64,000 bases of DNA from Bog-756 sp963841885 (GCA_963841885.1 CAWJEK010000014.1:186001-250000); one strand, 5' to 3'; positions 43,471-53,341 are shown, counted from the first letter of the stretch. Translations and numbers: made by a program. The notes: generated by a model from the letters alone, not told the origin.

Positions 43471-45773
43471 CCGACCTCCGCACCCCAGACGACCAGATCC
43501 TGCCGCCCGTCCCCCCGGGCGCAGTGGTGGACATCCCCGAGTGGGACGTCCACACCCCCGACGACGGAGGGTCCCCCCGCCCCGCGTCGTCGGAAACCAC
43601 GACGGACGACCCGGCCGGAGGCACCCCCCGCCCCGGCCCGGGTCGCCGTCTGGTGCGGGGGCGGCCGCAGGACCCGGCCTGGGTCCGTCCGGCCCTGCTC
43701 GTGCTGCTGGTGGGCACCGCCGTGCTCTACCTCTGGGGCCTCGGGGCCTCGGGCTGGGCCAACAGCTTCTACTCCGCCGCCGTCCAGGCGGGCACGAAGA
43801 GCTGGAAGGCGTTCTTCTTCGGCTCGTTCGACTCGTCCAACTTCATCACCGTCGACAAGCCGCCGGCGTCGTTGTGGGTGATGGAGCTGTCGGCCCGCGT
43901 CTTCGGCTTCAACTCGTGGAGCATGCTCGTTCCCCAGGCCCTCGAGGGCGTGGCCACCGTGGGCGTCCTCTACCTCAGTGTCCGGCGCTGGTTCTCGCCC
44001 GCGGCCGGACTGCTGGCCGGGGCGGTCATGGCCGTGACGCCCGTGGCCACGCTGATGTTCCGCTTCAACAACCCCGACGCCCTGCTGACCCTTCTGCTGA
44101 CCTGTGCGGCATACGCCACCATCCGGGCCGTCGAGGCCGGCCGCACACGCTGGCTGGTGCTCGCCGGGGCGCTCATCGGCTTCGGATTCATCACCAAGAT
44201 GCTCCAGGCCTTCATCCTGCTGCCCGTCCTGGCCCTGGTGTACCTGCTGGCCGGCCCGCCCAGACTGGGCCGTCGCATCGTCCAGGTCGTCTACTGCGGG
44301 ATCGCCGTGCTGGTATCGGCCGGCTGGTGGGTGGCCGTGGTCGAGCTGACCCCGAAGGCCGACCGTCCCTACGTGGGCGGCTCCACCGACGACAGCATCC
44401 TGAACCTGATCTTCGGCTACAACGGCCTCGGCCGGATCAGCGGCAACGAGACGGGCAGTGTGGGGGGCACCGGGACCGCGGGCTCCATGTGGGGACCGAC
44501 GGGATGGGACCGCCTCTTCCTCAAGTCCTTCGGCGGCCAGATCTCGTGGCTCATCCCCGGCGCGCTGATCGGACTGGTCGCCGGCCTGTGGATGACGCGC
44601 CGGGCCCCGCGCACCGACGGAACCCGGGCCGGATTCCTGCTCTTCGGCGGTTGGCTGGTGCTCACCGGGCTGGTCTTCAGCTACGCCCAGGGCATCATCC
44701 ACCCCTACTATTCGGTGGCCCTCGCCCCGGCCATCGGCGCCCTGGTCGGCATGGGCGGCACCTACCTGTGGAAGCGGCGGGTCGAGTGGTTCCCCCGCAT
44801 CGCCCTGTGCCTGGCCATCCTGGCCAGCGCCGCCTGGGCGTTCGTGCTGCTGGGATGGAGCCCGCAGTGGTACCCGGCCCTGCGCTGGGCGATCCTGGCG
44901 GCCGGCATCCTGGCCGCCGTCGGGATCGCCGCCACCCCCCGGGCCCGCCGCCTGCTCGCCGCCGGCATCGCCGGCCTCGGCATCGCCGCCGTCATCGCCG
45001 GTCCGGCGGCCTACGCCGTCGACACCGCATCCACCCCCCACTCCGGGTCGATCCCCTCGGCCGGCCCCGCCGTCCAGGGCGGGGGATTCGGGCCCGGCGG
45101 AGCCGGTGGGCCCGGCGGAGCCGGTGGCTTCGGCGGGCGCGGCGGCTTCGCCGGCCACGCCGGCTTCGGTGCGGGAGGTGCCCCCGGCGGCTTCGCGGGA
45201 GGCTTCGGCGGAGGGGCCCCCGGCGCGGCCGGAGGCTTCCGAGGAGGTCCGGGGGGCTCCGTGACGATCCCCAAGGGATTCACCCTGCCCAACGGCGCCA
45301 AGCTGCACGGCAGCGTCACCATCCCGGGGAGCATCGTGCGCCGATTCGCCGGTGGATTCGGCGGCGGTGCGGGTGCCGCCGGCGGCCTGCTGAACTCCTC
45401 GACCCCCGGCAAGGCGATCGTCGCCCTCCTCGAGGCGGGCGCCTCCCGCTACAGCTGGGTGGCCGCCACCACCGGAGCGGACTCGGCGGCCGGCTACCAG
45501 CTGGCCACCGACGACCCGGTCATGGCCATCGGAGGCTTCAACGGCACCGACCCGTCACCGACCCTCAGCCAGTTCCAGAAGTACGTCGCCGAGGGCAGGA
45601 TCCACTACTACATCAGCGGTGGCGGGGGCTTCGGCGGGGGTGGCTTCGGCGGCGGCCGCGGCAACTCCACCAGTTCGGACGCCACGGCCATCTCCTCATG
45701 GGTGAGTTCACACTTCACGGCCAGGACCGTGGACGGTGTCACGGTCTACGACCTCTCGGCCCGGTCCGCCTGA
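43467..45773 (+). CDS. GT39/ArnT-like membrane glycosyltransferase with Gly-Phe-rich insert
   Basis: 768 residues, ATG 43467 (ATGA overlap). The cytoplasmic N-terminus is Pro/Asp-rich. Many membrane helices fill about 70-540, with GT-C hallmarks near the first loop (GWANSFYSAAVQAG, FITVDKPPASLWVMEL) and FRFNNPDALLTLL. A Gly/Phe/Ala-rich stretch (about 539-600, GGFGG units) and an exported C-terminal domain (GASRYSWVAATTGADSAAGYQ; HYYISGGG) follow. It matches the YkcB-type arrangement beside a YkcC-like GT2. It should move sugar from a polyprenyl carrier to an envelope acceptor outside the membrane; sugar and acceptor are unknown. Confidence 0.85.
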   Translation: MTDLRTPDDQILPPVPPGAVVDIPEWDVHTPDDGGSPRPASSETTTDDPAGGTPRPGPGRRLVRGRPQDPAWVRPALLVLLVGTAVLYLWGLGASGWANSFYSAAVQAGTKSWKAFFFGSFDSSNFITVDKPPASLWVMELSARVFGFNSWSMLVPQALEGVATVGVLYLSVRRWFSPAAGLLAGAVMAVTPVATLMFRFNNPDALLTLLLTCAAYATIRAVEAGRTRWLVLAGALIGFGFITKMLQAFILLPVLALVYLLAGPPRLGRRIVQVVYCGIAVLVSAGWWVAVVELTPKADRPYVGGSTDDSILNLIFGYNGLGRISGNETGSVGGTGTAGSMWGPTGWDRLFLKSFGGQISWLIPGALIGLVAGLWMTRRAPRTDGTRAGFLLFGGWLVLTGLVFSYAQGIIHPYYSVALAPAIGALVGMGGTYLWKRRVEWFPRIALCLAILASAAWAFVLLGWSPQWYPALRWAILAAGILAAVGIAATPRARRLLAAGIAGLGIAAVIAGPAAYAVDTASTPHSGSIPSAGPAVQGGGFGPGGAGGPGGAGGFGGRGGFAGHAGFGAGGAPGGFAGGFGGGAPGAAGGFRGGPGGSVTIPKGFTLPNGAKLHGSVTIPGSIVRRFAGGFGGGAGAAGGLLNSSTPGKAIVALLEAGASRYSWVAATTGADSAAGYQLATDDPVMAIGGFNGTDPSPTLSQFQKYVAEGRIHYYISGGGGFGGGGFGGGRGNSTSSDATAISSWVSSHFTARTVDGVTVYDLSARSA

Positions 45774-45781
45774 GCGCCGGT

Positions 45782-46411
45782 TCAGCGGGCGGGCCGGGTC
45801 ATGGTGAACAGTGCCGGTCCGCCCGGGCTCGGCGTCAGCCGGGCCGTCTCCTCGAACCCGAACCGCCGGTAGTAGGCGATGTTGGCCTCCTTCTGGGTCT
45901 CGAGGTAGCAGGGCAACCCGTCGGCGTCGACGGTCTCGAGGCCCGGCTCCAGCAGGGCGGTGCCGATGCCCCGTCGCCAGGCCATGGGATCCGCGGCCAG
46001 CAGACACAGGTACCAGTGCTCCTCGCGTGGCCGCGCCTTCTCCATCGCCAGCGTGTAACGCAGTCCCTTCAGCACCGCGGGGGGACGCAGGATCGTGGCG
46101 CGCAGCGCCCCGGCCATCTCCGCGGCCTGGGCCGTGGCGGGCAGCGGGTAGGTCCCGGGCCGCTGCCACACGCAGATGCCCACCAGGGTGCCGGCCGCGT
46201 CGCGGGCGCCGGTGGCGACCCCGGTGTTCCCCAGGGCGGCCACGTGGCTGCGCCAGAACAGGGCGAGACCGCGGTTCAGCAGCAGTGGCTCGGACGTGAG
46301 GTGGCGGAAGAACGGGTCGTCGTAGAAGCTGCGCGCACCGAGCACCCCGACCTCGTCGAGGGTGTGGCGGTCCAGCGTCAGCGGCGAGTAGGTGAACAGG
46401 GCCGGTGCCAT
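45782..46411 (-). CDS. GNAT-family N-acetyltransferase
   Basis: 209 residues, ATG 46411. Acetyl-CoA binding motif A reads WYLCLLAADPMAWRRGIGTALLEPGL (about 130-155), followed by LPCYLETQKEANIAYYRRFGFEE. The form resembles actinobacterial acetyltransferases that modify small molecules; the substrate is not predictable. Convergent with the GT39 gene, 8 bp apart, with no obvious terminator between. Confidence 0.82.
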   Translation of the reverse strand: MAPALFTYSPLTLDRHTLDEVGVLGARSFYDDPFFRHLTSEPLLLNRGLALFWRSHVAALGNTGVATGARDAAGTLVGICVWQRPGTYPLPATAQAAEMAGALRATILRPPAVLKGLRYTLAMEKARPREEHWYLCLLAADPMAWRRGIGTALLEPGLETVDADGLPCYLETQKEANIAYYRRFGFEETARLTPSPGGPALFTMTRPAR

Positions 46412-46530
46412 GGCGCGCAGAGTAGCGCCCCGCTCCGGGCCCAGGTTCGGGACTTTCGGCCCGTTTCCCCGGCGGGGGCCTCGGTGATGATGGGGGCGGA
46501 CCATCCCGACGAACCCCGGAGGCACGACCC

Positions 46531-47800
46531 GTGGCCATCAATGTGACGCCGATCCCGGGTCTCGACCCGGCCATCAACGACGTGCGGACACGGACGGCCG
46601 ACGCTGATCAACACCGAGATCCTCCCGCACGAGGAGGTTCTGTTCGTCTCGCGCCGGGCGGGCGAGCTCGACGCCGACGAGCGCGAGCGGGCCCGGCACG
46701 CCAGCATCGAACTGCGCGAGGAGATCAAGGCCAAGGTCAACGAGGCCGGGCTGTGGGCCCCCCACCTCCCGGAGGAGTACGGGGGGATGGGCCTCGACTT
46801 CCTCGAGCTCGCCTACATGTACGAGATCCTCTCGTACGCGACCGGCGCCGCCGCCCTGTTCGGCATCGCCGCGCCGAACTCGGGCAACGCCAGCGTCCTG
46901 GTCAAGTACGGGACCGAGGAGCAGAAGCGGAAGTGGTTGCTCCCCCTCATCGAGGGGGAGATGGAGTCGGGATTCTCCATGACCGAGCGCGACCATGCCG
47001 GATCGGACCCACGCTCCATAACCACCGAAGCCGTGCGGGACGGCGACGACTGGGTCATCAACGGTCACAAGTGGTTCACCTCGAACGGCATCGACGCCGA
47101 CTTCTTCATCGTGATGTGCCGGGCCGTCGACCCGACGGGCGAACTCGGTGAACCGGGGCGGATGACCCAGATCATCGTGCCGGCGGCCACGCGGGGCGTC
47201 CACATCGTCCGGGGCATCGGGATCTTCGGGCACTCCACGTCCGACCACTGCGAGATCCGCTACGAGGACGTCCGGGTGCCGATCGGGAACACCCTCGGGC
47301 ACGTGGGCGAGGGGCACCAGGCCGCCCAGGACCGCCTGGGCGCCGGCAGGGTCTACCACTGCATGAACTCCGTGGGCCAGATGTGGCGGGCCTTCGACCT
47401 GATGGTGGAGCGGTCCCTCACCCGCGAGGTCCACGGAGGACTGCTGAAGGACAAGCAGTTCGTGCAGGGCTTCATCGCCGAGTCCTACATGGACGTGCAG
47501 TCGGCCCGCCTCATGACCATCGACGCCGCCCAGAAGGTGGCGGCCGGATCACCGGACGTGCGCACGGCCATCAGCGCCATCAAGGTCTTCGTGCCCGCCG
47601 CCTTCCACCGGGTGGTCGACCGGGCCATCCAGGTCTGGGGTGGCGCCGGGGTCAGCAACGACCTGCCCCTCGGGGCGATGTACCTCACGGCCCGCGTGCT
47701 GCGGCTCGCCGACGGCCCCGACGAGGTCCACAAGATCCTGATGGCGAAGAACATCCTCCACCGGTTCGAAGCCGGGGAGGGTTGGAACTTCGGGGTCTGA
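46531..47800 (+). CDS. Acyl-CoA dehydrogenase (one-base frame break near the 5' end)
   Basis: GTG 46531 begins MAINVTPIPGLDPAINDVRTRT. One extra base near 46603 (GCCGACGCTGATC for GCCGACCTGATC) moves the rest to another frame. It continues LINTEILPHEEVLF, then FSMTERDHAGSDP, FTSNGIDADFF, and a C-terminal VWGGAGVSNDLPLG. Together about 422 residues, full family length, with FAD and substrate regions in order. As written, the longest frame starts at GTG 46787 and lacks about 85 residues. It oxidises an acyl-CoA at the alpha-beta bond, passing electrons to ETF; chain length is unknown. Confidence 0.82.
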
Positions 47801-47896
47801 CGGCCACGTCCGGGCCCTCGACGGCGGTCGTCGGTCCCCGTCGTGATCCTGCTGCCGCACGACGCGTCCCGGAACCATTCCGGTACGCTCACCGTC

Positions 47897-49231
47897 GTGA
47901 ACCAGCCTCGGATCGACCAATCACGTCGCATCGTCACCGATCTGCCCGGCCCCCGCTCGAAGGAGCTCGACTCCCGTCGGACGGCGGCCGTCGCCCCCGG
48001 CGTCAGCTCGGTGTTCCCCCTCTACATCGAGCGCGGCGAGGGCGCCATCCTGGTCGACGTCGACGGCAATTCGCTGATCGACCTGGGCTCGGGAATCGCA
48101 GTGGCGAGCATCGGCCATGCCGCCCCCGAGGTCGTCGAGGCCGTGCGCGGCCAGATCGGCCGGTTCTCCCACACCTGCTTCATGGTGAGCCCGTACGAGG
48201 CCTACGTCACCGTGTGCGAGGAACTCAACGCCCGCACGCCCGGGGACCACGAGAAGCGGTCGGCGCTGTTCAATTCGGGCGCCGAAGCCGTCGAGAACGC
48301 GGTGAAGATCGCCCGTCACGTGACCGGGCGGGACGGGGTCGTCGTCTTCGACCACGCCTACCACGGCCGCACCAACCTGACCATGGCGCTGACCGCCAAG
48401 AACATGCCCTACCGCAACCGGTTCGGGCCGTTCGCCCCGGAGGTCTACCGGGTGGCCATGTCCTACCCCTACCGCGATCCCGAGGGGATGACCGGCGAGG
48501 AGGCCGCCGCCCGGGCCATCGAACAGATCGAGCGCCAGGTCGGCGTGGACAACGCCGCCTGCGTGCTGATCGAGCCCATCCAGGGTGAGGGCGGTTTCAT
48601 CGTCCCCGCCCCGGGCTTCCTGCCCGCCGTCGCCGCGTGGTGCCGGGCCAACGGCGTGCTCTTCGTCGCCGACGAGATCCAGACCGGCTTCTGCCGCACC
48701 GGCGACTGGTTCGCCTGTGACCACGAGGCCGTGGTGCCGGACCTCATCACGACGGCCAAGGCCATGGCCGGAGGCATGCCGCTCGCCGCGGTGACCGGCC
48801 GGGCCGAGTTGATGGACGCCGTGCACGTCGGCGGTCTGGGCGGCACCTACGGCGGCAACCCCGTCTCGTGCGCGTCGGCCCTCGCCGCCATCGGGATCAT
48901 GGTCGACCAGGACCTGGCCGGTGCGGCCCGCCGGATCGAGGCCACGGTGACCGAGCGCTTCGGGGCCATGCAGGCCGACCGGCCCGGCATCGGCGACATC
49001 CGCGGCCGGGGGGCCATGTTGGCCATGGAACTGGTGCGGCCGGGCACCCTCGAGCCCGACCCGGACGCCGCCAGGCGCATCGTGGCGGCCTGCCACCGCG
49101 AAGGCGTGGTCACCCTCTCGTGCGGCAGCTTCGGCAATGTCATCCGACTGCTGCCGCCGCTCGTGATCACCCCCGAGCTGCTGGACGACGGACTCGGCAT
49201 CCTGGCCGACGCCGTCACCGCGGAACTCTAG
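47897..49231 (+). CDS. gabT: 4-aminobutyrate aminotransferase (GabT-type)
   Basis: 444 residues. GTG 47897 is chosen because RRIVTDLPGPRSKEL follows, the usual GabT opening. Class III PLP aminotransferase: FNSGAEAVENAVKIAR, HAYHGRTNLTMALTAKN, EPIQGEGGFIVP, DEIQTGFCRTG, and PLP lysine Lys288 (TTAKAMAGGMP). It converts GABA plus 2-oxoglutarate to succinate semialdehyde plus glutamate. An aldehyde dehydrogenase that could take the next step lies 4 kb downstream. Confidence 0.88.
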   Translation: MNQPRIDQSRRIVTDLPGPRSKELDSRRTAAVAPGVSSVFPLYIERGEGAILVDVDGNSLIDLGSGIAVASIGHAAPEVVEAVRGQIGRFSHTCFMVSPYEAYVTVCEELNARTPGDHEKRSALFNSGAEAVENAVKIARHVTGRDGVVVFDHAYHGRTNLTMALTAKNMPYRNRFGPFAPEVYRVAMSYPYRDPEGMTGEEAAARAIEQIERQVGVDNAACVLIEPIQGEGGFIVPAPGFLPAVAAWCRANGVLFVADEIQTGFCRTGDWFACDHEAVVPDLITTAKAMAGGMPLAAVTGRAELMDAVHVGGLGGTYGGNPVSCASALAAIGIMVDQDLAGAARRIEATVTERFGAMQADRPGIGDIRGRGAMLAMELVRPGTLEPDPDAARRIVAACHREGVVTLSCGSFGNVIRLLPPLVITPELLDDGLGILADAVTAEL

Positions 49232-49291
49232 GCGCAGGCCCCGGGGATCCGTGCCGACGGAACCGGATCCACCAGCCCGGTCACACCCGGA

Positions 49292-49900
49292 TCAGGGCAG
49301 CAGACCGGGCCGACCCGAGTCCCGCATCGAGGCCAGACCGGCGTCGAGCAGCGTCAGCTCGTGGCCGGCGTCCTCGGTCAGATCGCGCAGGCGCTGGGCG
49401 TTGGCTTCGCCCGCCGAGGCCACCGCCGCCTGCTGCACGTCGCCGGCGGCACGGACGACCTCGAGGACCTGGGGTACGACGGATCCCGGCACCGGAGCGC
49501 CGGGGTCGACCCGCAGCACCCGGTCGAGGTCGACGGCGGCGGCCTGCAGGCGCCGGCAGAGCGACGGGAGTTCGGCCGTCGGTCCCCCCAGGTCGTCGGC
49601 GGCGCGGACGGCGGTGGTGGCCCGGTCGACGGTGCGCCACATCTCCTTGGTCACCCGGGCGGACGACCAGTGGCGGACCTCGGCCTCGGTCAGGCCCGCA
49701 CCCGCCCGGTTCCACCGGTTGGAGGCGGCCATGTCCCACAGGGTCGTGGCCCCGACTACCGCCCCGTGCGAGCGGAAGGCCCGCAGCTTGCGGCGACCGT
49801 AGCGCCACAGCAGGAAGCCGCCCGTGGCCACGGAGAGCGTGACCAGCCCGGCGAACACCACGACACCGAGAGCGAGCGATTCGAGGACCGATCCGACCAT
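49292..49900 (-). CDS. Hypothetical membrane-anchored coiled protein
   Basis: 202 residues. One N-terminal membrane helix (about 8-30: ALGVVVFAGLVTLSVATGGFLLW) is followed by a basic stretch (RYGRRKLRAFRSH). An alpha-helical cytoplasmic part is rich in Ala, Asp, Glu and Arg with heptad-like spacing. No catalytic motif. I do not recognise the family; ATG 49900 begins the helix. Downstream of, and on the same strand as, the phosphatase gene. Confidence 0.65.
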   Translation of the reverse strand: MVGSVLESLALGVVVFAGLVTLSVATGGFLLWRYGRRKLRAFRSHGAVVGATTLWDMAASNRWNRAGAGLTEAEVRHWSSARVTKEMWRTVDRATTAVRAADDLGGPTAELPSLCRRLQAAAVDLDRVLRVDPGAPVPGSVVPQVLEVVRAAGDVQQAAVASAGEANAQRLRDLTEDAGHELTLLDAGLASMRDSGRPGLLP

Positions 49901-49958
49901 GCGACCATCCTAGGGCGGTGCCTCCCCCACGGGGCATCCCCCGGGGACGGATGGCCGC

Positions 49959-50744
49959 TCAGGCCGGGGGTTCGAGGAGCAGCTCGGTCATCGAGTCCAG
50001 CGTCGCCCCGGGCACCCCCGCCCCGATCGCCCATTCCCGCGCCCCTCCGTAGCGGGACGTCACACCGTCGAGGAAGCCCTCCATGGTGGGGGCCTCGACG
50101 CTGAACCGCGAAGGCGGCACCTTGGCCATCCGCTCGGCGAACCCCGGCTCCTCCTTCCACCGCTCCAGGATCAGCTGGATCCGCTCGGCGGTGATGACGT
50201 AGTCGGCCACGATGGTCTCCCGGTCCACGCCGACGATGTCGAGGACCAGGGCAGCCAGCACCCCGGTCCGGTCCTTGCCCGCCGCACAGTGGAACACCAG
50301 GGGATAGTGGTCGGCGGACCCGAGGAGTTCCAGGGTGCGGGCGATGGCATCGCTCCCGACCTCCAGGTACCAGAGGTACCGCTCGGCGAGGTCGTCCCCC
50401 GACGGCGCGGGAGCGGCGATCGACTCACCGACGGGGGCACCCCGGGGGACCCGGTCGGGGACCGCCTCCTCCTTCACCACGGCCAGGTGGTGGAAGGCCA
50501 GGTCCTCGGGCTCCAGCGGTCCCCGGCCGGAGCGGGCCAGCTCGCGCTCGGTGCGCAGGTCGACCACGGTGCGCAGCCCGAGCTCCCTCAGCCGGGCCAC
50601 ATCGCCGGCGGTCAGCTCGTGGAGCGCGTCACTCCGGTACAGGCGGCCCCAGCGGACCACCCGGCCGTCTCGGGCCGGGTAGCCACCCAGGTCGCGGAAG
50701 TTGAACGACCCCTCGAGGGCTACCAGTCGTGCGTCGGTGTCCAT
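49959..50744 (-). CDS. Protein-tyrosine/serine phosphatase (PtpB/SIW14-like)
   Basis: 261 residues, ATG 50744. Opens with FNFRDLGGYPARDGR and GRLYRSDALHELT, the start of the actinobacterial PtpB-like family. The P-loop CX5R motif is HCAAGKDRTG (Cys nucleophile, Arg), preceded by TVVDLRTERE as the general-acid region. In mycobacteria PtpB is secreted and also acts on phosphoinositides; no signal peptide is seen here. Divergent from the MmpL gene with a shared palindromic control region. Confidence 0.87.
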   Translation of the reverse strand: MDTDARLVALEGSFNFRDLGGYPARDGRVVRWGRLYRSDALHELTAGDVARLRELGLRTVVDLRTERELARSGRGPLEPEDLAFHHLAVVKEEAVPDRVPRGAPVGESIAAPAPSGDDLAERYLWYLEVGSDAIARTLELLGSADHYPLVFHCAAGKDRTGVLAALVLDIVGVDRETIVADYVITAERIQLILERWKEEPGFAERMAKVPPSRFSVEAPTMEGFLDGVTSRYGGAREWAIGAGVPGATLDSMTELLLEPPA

Positions 50745-50745
50745 G

Positions 50746-50817
50746 CCCCATCTTGACCGCTCGCCCGCGTTCGACGGCCCGGAACACCGGTGTCCGGCAC
50801 GAATGTTCAAGATGGGG
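50746..50817. promoter_or_regulatory. Long inverted repeat between divergent phosphatase and MmpL genes
   Basis: Perfect 11-bp arms CCCCATCTTGA (50746-50756) and TCAAGATGGGG (50807-50817), 50 bp apart, enclose a perfect palindrome ACACCGGTGT (50784-50793). The first arm begins 2 bp from the phosphatase start codon. Looping or a two-site regulator is plausible. Confidence 0.4.
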
Positions 50818-50950
50818 CCCGAGATGGGCGACAATGAGAGGGCACTCCCCAGCACGCCCACCGCCCCGGCGGCGGGCGTGCGCGTCTCCCGTCCGGGCCG
50901 CCGGGGAGTCACCGAACCCGTCCTACCGCCGAACAGGAGCCCCCCGCCCC

Positions 50951-53215
50951 ATGAAGTCCCTCGCCACCTGGTGCGTGCGCCACCGACTCGTCGTCGTCCT
51001 CCTGTGGGTGGCCGCCCTGGTCAGCATGACCCTGCTCTCCCAGGGCGTCGGCACCGCCTACAACAACAACTTCTCGCTCCCCCACACCGAGTCCACCGAG
51101 GCGCTCCAACTGCTGCAGGCGGCGGCCCCCAAGCAGGCCGGTGACCAGGAGCGCATCGTCATCCACACCACCGACGGCACACCGGTGACCGACCCCGCCG
51201 TGTCCGCCACCGTCGACGAGATGCTCCAGAAGGTGGCGGCCATCCCCCACGTGACCACGTTGCAGTCGCCGTTCGTCACCGCCCCGACGACCCTTCCCGG
51301 CGCCAAGGACGGACAGACCGTCACCGTGGTGCCCGGGCCCCACCAGGTGAGCGCCGACGGCCGGACGGCGTTCGTGAACGTGACCTTCGACGTCCAGAGC
51401 CAGAACGTCGAGGTCGCCCAGGCCAAGGACTTCGTCGACGCCGCCCTGACGGCCCAGGGCCCCCACCTCCAGGTGGCGGTGTCCGGCCTCATCGCCGAGC
51501 AGGCCGACAGGCAGCCGCTCGGTGGCACCGGTCTCGGTATCATCCTGGCCGCCGTCGTCCTGCTCATCGTCTTCGGCTCCGTCTTCGCCATGGCACTGCC
51601 CCTGCTGTCCGCGCTCGCCTCGCTCGGGACGGCCATCGGGGTGATCGGCCTGCTCAGCCACGTCCTCAAGATGCCCGTCTTCTCGACCGAGCTGGTCCTC
51701 CTGATCGGCCTCGGGGTCGGGGTCGACTACGCGCTGTTCATCGTGACCCGGCACCGTCAGGGTCTCCTGGCCGGCAAGAGTGTCGAGGAGTCCATCGTCA
51801 CCGCTGTCAACACGTCGGGACGCGCCGTGCTCTTCGCCGGGATCATCGTCTGCATCGCCCTGCTCGGCATGTTCGCCCTGGGCGTCACCTTCCTGTACGG
51901 CCTGGCCATCGCCGCCGCCATCGGGGTGTCGTTCACCATGATCGCCGCACTGACCCTGCTACCCGCCCTACTCGGCTTCATCGGGCCGCGGGTCATGAGC
52001 CGCAAGCAGAAGCGGGACCTCGCCGCCAACGGCCCGCGCATCGTCGGGGCCGGCAGCAAGGGGTTCTGGCCCCGGTGGGCGGACTTCATCCAGCGCCAGC
52101 CGGTCCTGCCCGCCGTGGTGGCCCTCATCGTGGTGGTGCTGGTGGCCATGCCGTTCTTCTCCCTCCGCCTCGGCTCCTCCGACCAGGGCAACGACCCGAC
52201 GTACACGACGACCCGACAGGCCTACGACCTCCTCTCGGCGGGCTTCGGTCCCGGGTTCAACGGTCCGCTGCAGCTGGTGGCCGAGCAGAAGGGCCAGGTC
52301 GACACCCAGACGCTCGACCAGCTGGCCGCCGACGTCGCCAAGCAGCCCGGTGTGGCCGCCGTGGTGCCCCCGATCGTGCTGCCCGCCCGGAACGGCGAGC
52401 AGGTGGCCCTCATCAACGTCTACCCGACCACGTCGCCGCAGTCCTCGGCCACCACGGACCTCATCACCCACCTCCGGCAGTCGACCATCCCCGAGGTGGT
52501 GAGCGGCACCGGCCTCGACGTCTTCGTGGGCGGCACCACCGCCATCTTCGTCGACTTCGCCAACGTGCTGACCTCCAAACTGCCGCTGTTCATCGGCCTC
52601 GTGGTGCTGCTGTCCTTCTGCCTGCTGGCCCTCGTCTTCCGGAGCATCGTCATCCCGCTCACCGCGGCCTGCATGAACCTGCTCTCCATCGGGGCGGCCT
52701 TCGGCATCCTGGTCGCCGTGTTCCAGTGGGGCTGGCTCGGCTCGGTGTTCCAGGTGAACAAGACCGGGCCCATCGAGGCCTTCTTACCGGTGATGCTGTT
52801 CGCCATCCTCTTCGGGCTCTCGATGGACTACGAGGTGTTCCTGATCACCCGGATCCAGGAGGAGTACTTCAAGTGCGGCGACAACCGCACGGCGGTGCGC
52901 AACGGCCTGGCGGCCACCGGCAAGACGATCACCGCGGCCGCGCTGATCATGATCCTGGTCTTCGGCGCCTTCATCCTCGGCGGCATCCGGGTCATCAAGG
53001 AGTTCGGCCTCGGACTGGCCGGCGGGATCCTGATCGACGCGGTCGTCATCCGCATGGCCGTGGTGCCCTCGGTGATGATCCTGCTCGGGAAGTCCAACTG
53101 GTGGTTCCCGAAGTGGCTGCAGTGGCTCCCCCACGTGACCGTCGACCCCGACGCCCCCACGGATCTGCCGGCCGCCACCCCGCCACCGGCGGCGGAGGAG
53201 CCCGTCCCGGTCTGA
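50951..53215 (+). CDS. MmpL/RND-family membrane transporter
   Basis: 754 residues, ATG 50951. Layout: one helix, a periplasmic porter domain (about 35-190), five or six helices (about 195-380), and the same pattern again (second porter about 420-560, helices about 565-720). Characteristic motifs are GLGVGVDYALFIVTRHR and the repeat-equivalent FGLSMDYEVFLITRIQEEY, with the Asp-Tyr pairs needed for proton coupling. MmpL proteins export lipids or small molecules. The cargo is unknown. Confidence 0.9.
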   Translation: MKSLATWCVRHRLVVVLLWVAALVSMTLLSQGVGTAYNNNFSLPHTESTEALQLLQAAAPKQAGDQERIVIHTTDGTPVTDPAVSATVDEMLQKVAAIPHVTTLQSPFVTAPTTLPGAKDGQTVTVVPGPHQVSADGRTAFVNVTFDVQSQNVEVAQAKDFVDAALTAQGPHLQVAVSGLIAEQADRQPLGGTGLGIILAAVVLLIVFGSVFAMALPLLSALASLGTAIGVIGLLSHVLKMPVFSTELVLLIGLGVGVDYALFIVTRHRQGLLAGKSVEESIVTAVNTSGRAVLFAGIIVCIALLGMFALGVTFLYGLAIAAAIGVSFTMIAALTLLPALLGFIGPRVMSRKQKRDLAANGPRIVGAGSKGFWPRWADFIQRQPVLPAVVALIVVVLVAMPFFSLRLGSSDQGNDPTYTTTRQAYDLLSAGFGPGFNGPLQLVAEQKGQVDTQTLDQLAADVAKQPGVAAVVPPIVLPARNGEQVALINVYPTTSPQSSATTDLITHLRQSTIPEVVSGTGLDVFVGGTTAIFVDFANVLTSKLPLFIGLVVLLSFCLLALVFRSIVIPLTAACMNLLSIGAAFGILVAVFQWGWLGSVFQVNKTGPIEAFLPVMLFAILFGLSMDYEVFLITRIQEEYFKCGDNRTAVRNGLAATGKTITAAALIMILVFGAFILGGIRVIKEFGLGLAGGILIDAVVIRMAVVPSVMILLGKSNWWFPKWLQWLPHVTVDPDAPTDLPAATPPPAAEEPVPV

Positions 53216-53341
53216 GATTCCGCCGGGGCCGGCCGGATCCCCCTTCTGCCGACGGGCCGCGGAGACCCTGACGCGGCGCATCTCCCGGGCGCGCCGGTGT
53301 AGGTTCTGAGCCAGACACGACCACATCCCAGGGGGTTTGCC

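Noticed and set aside
35698..45773. tRNA or rRNA genes, insertion sequences, phage or plasmid genes
   Set aside because: I scanned the whole window, including this region, and saw no tRNA-like cloverleaf, transposase, integrase or terminal inverted repeats with target duplication.
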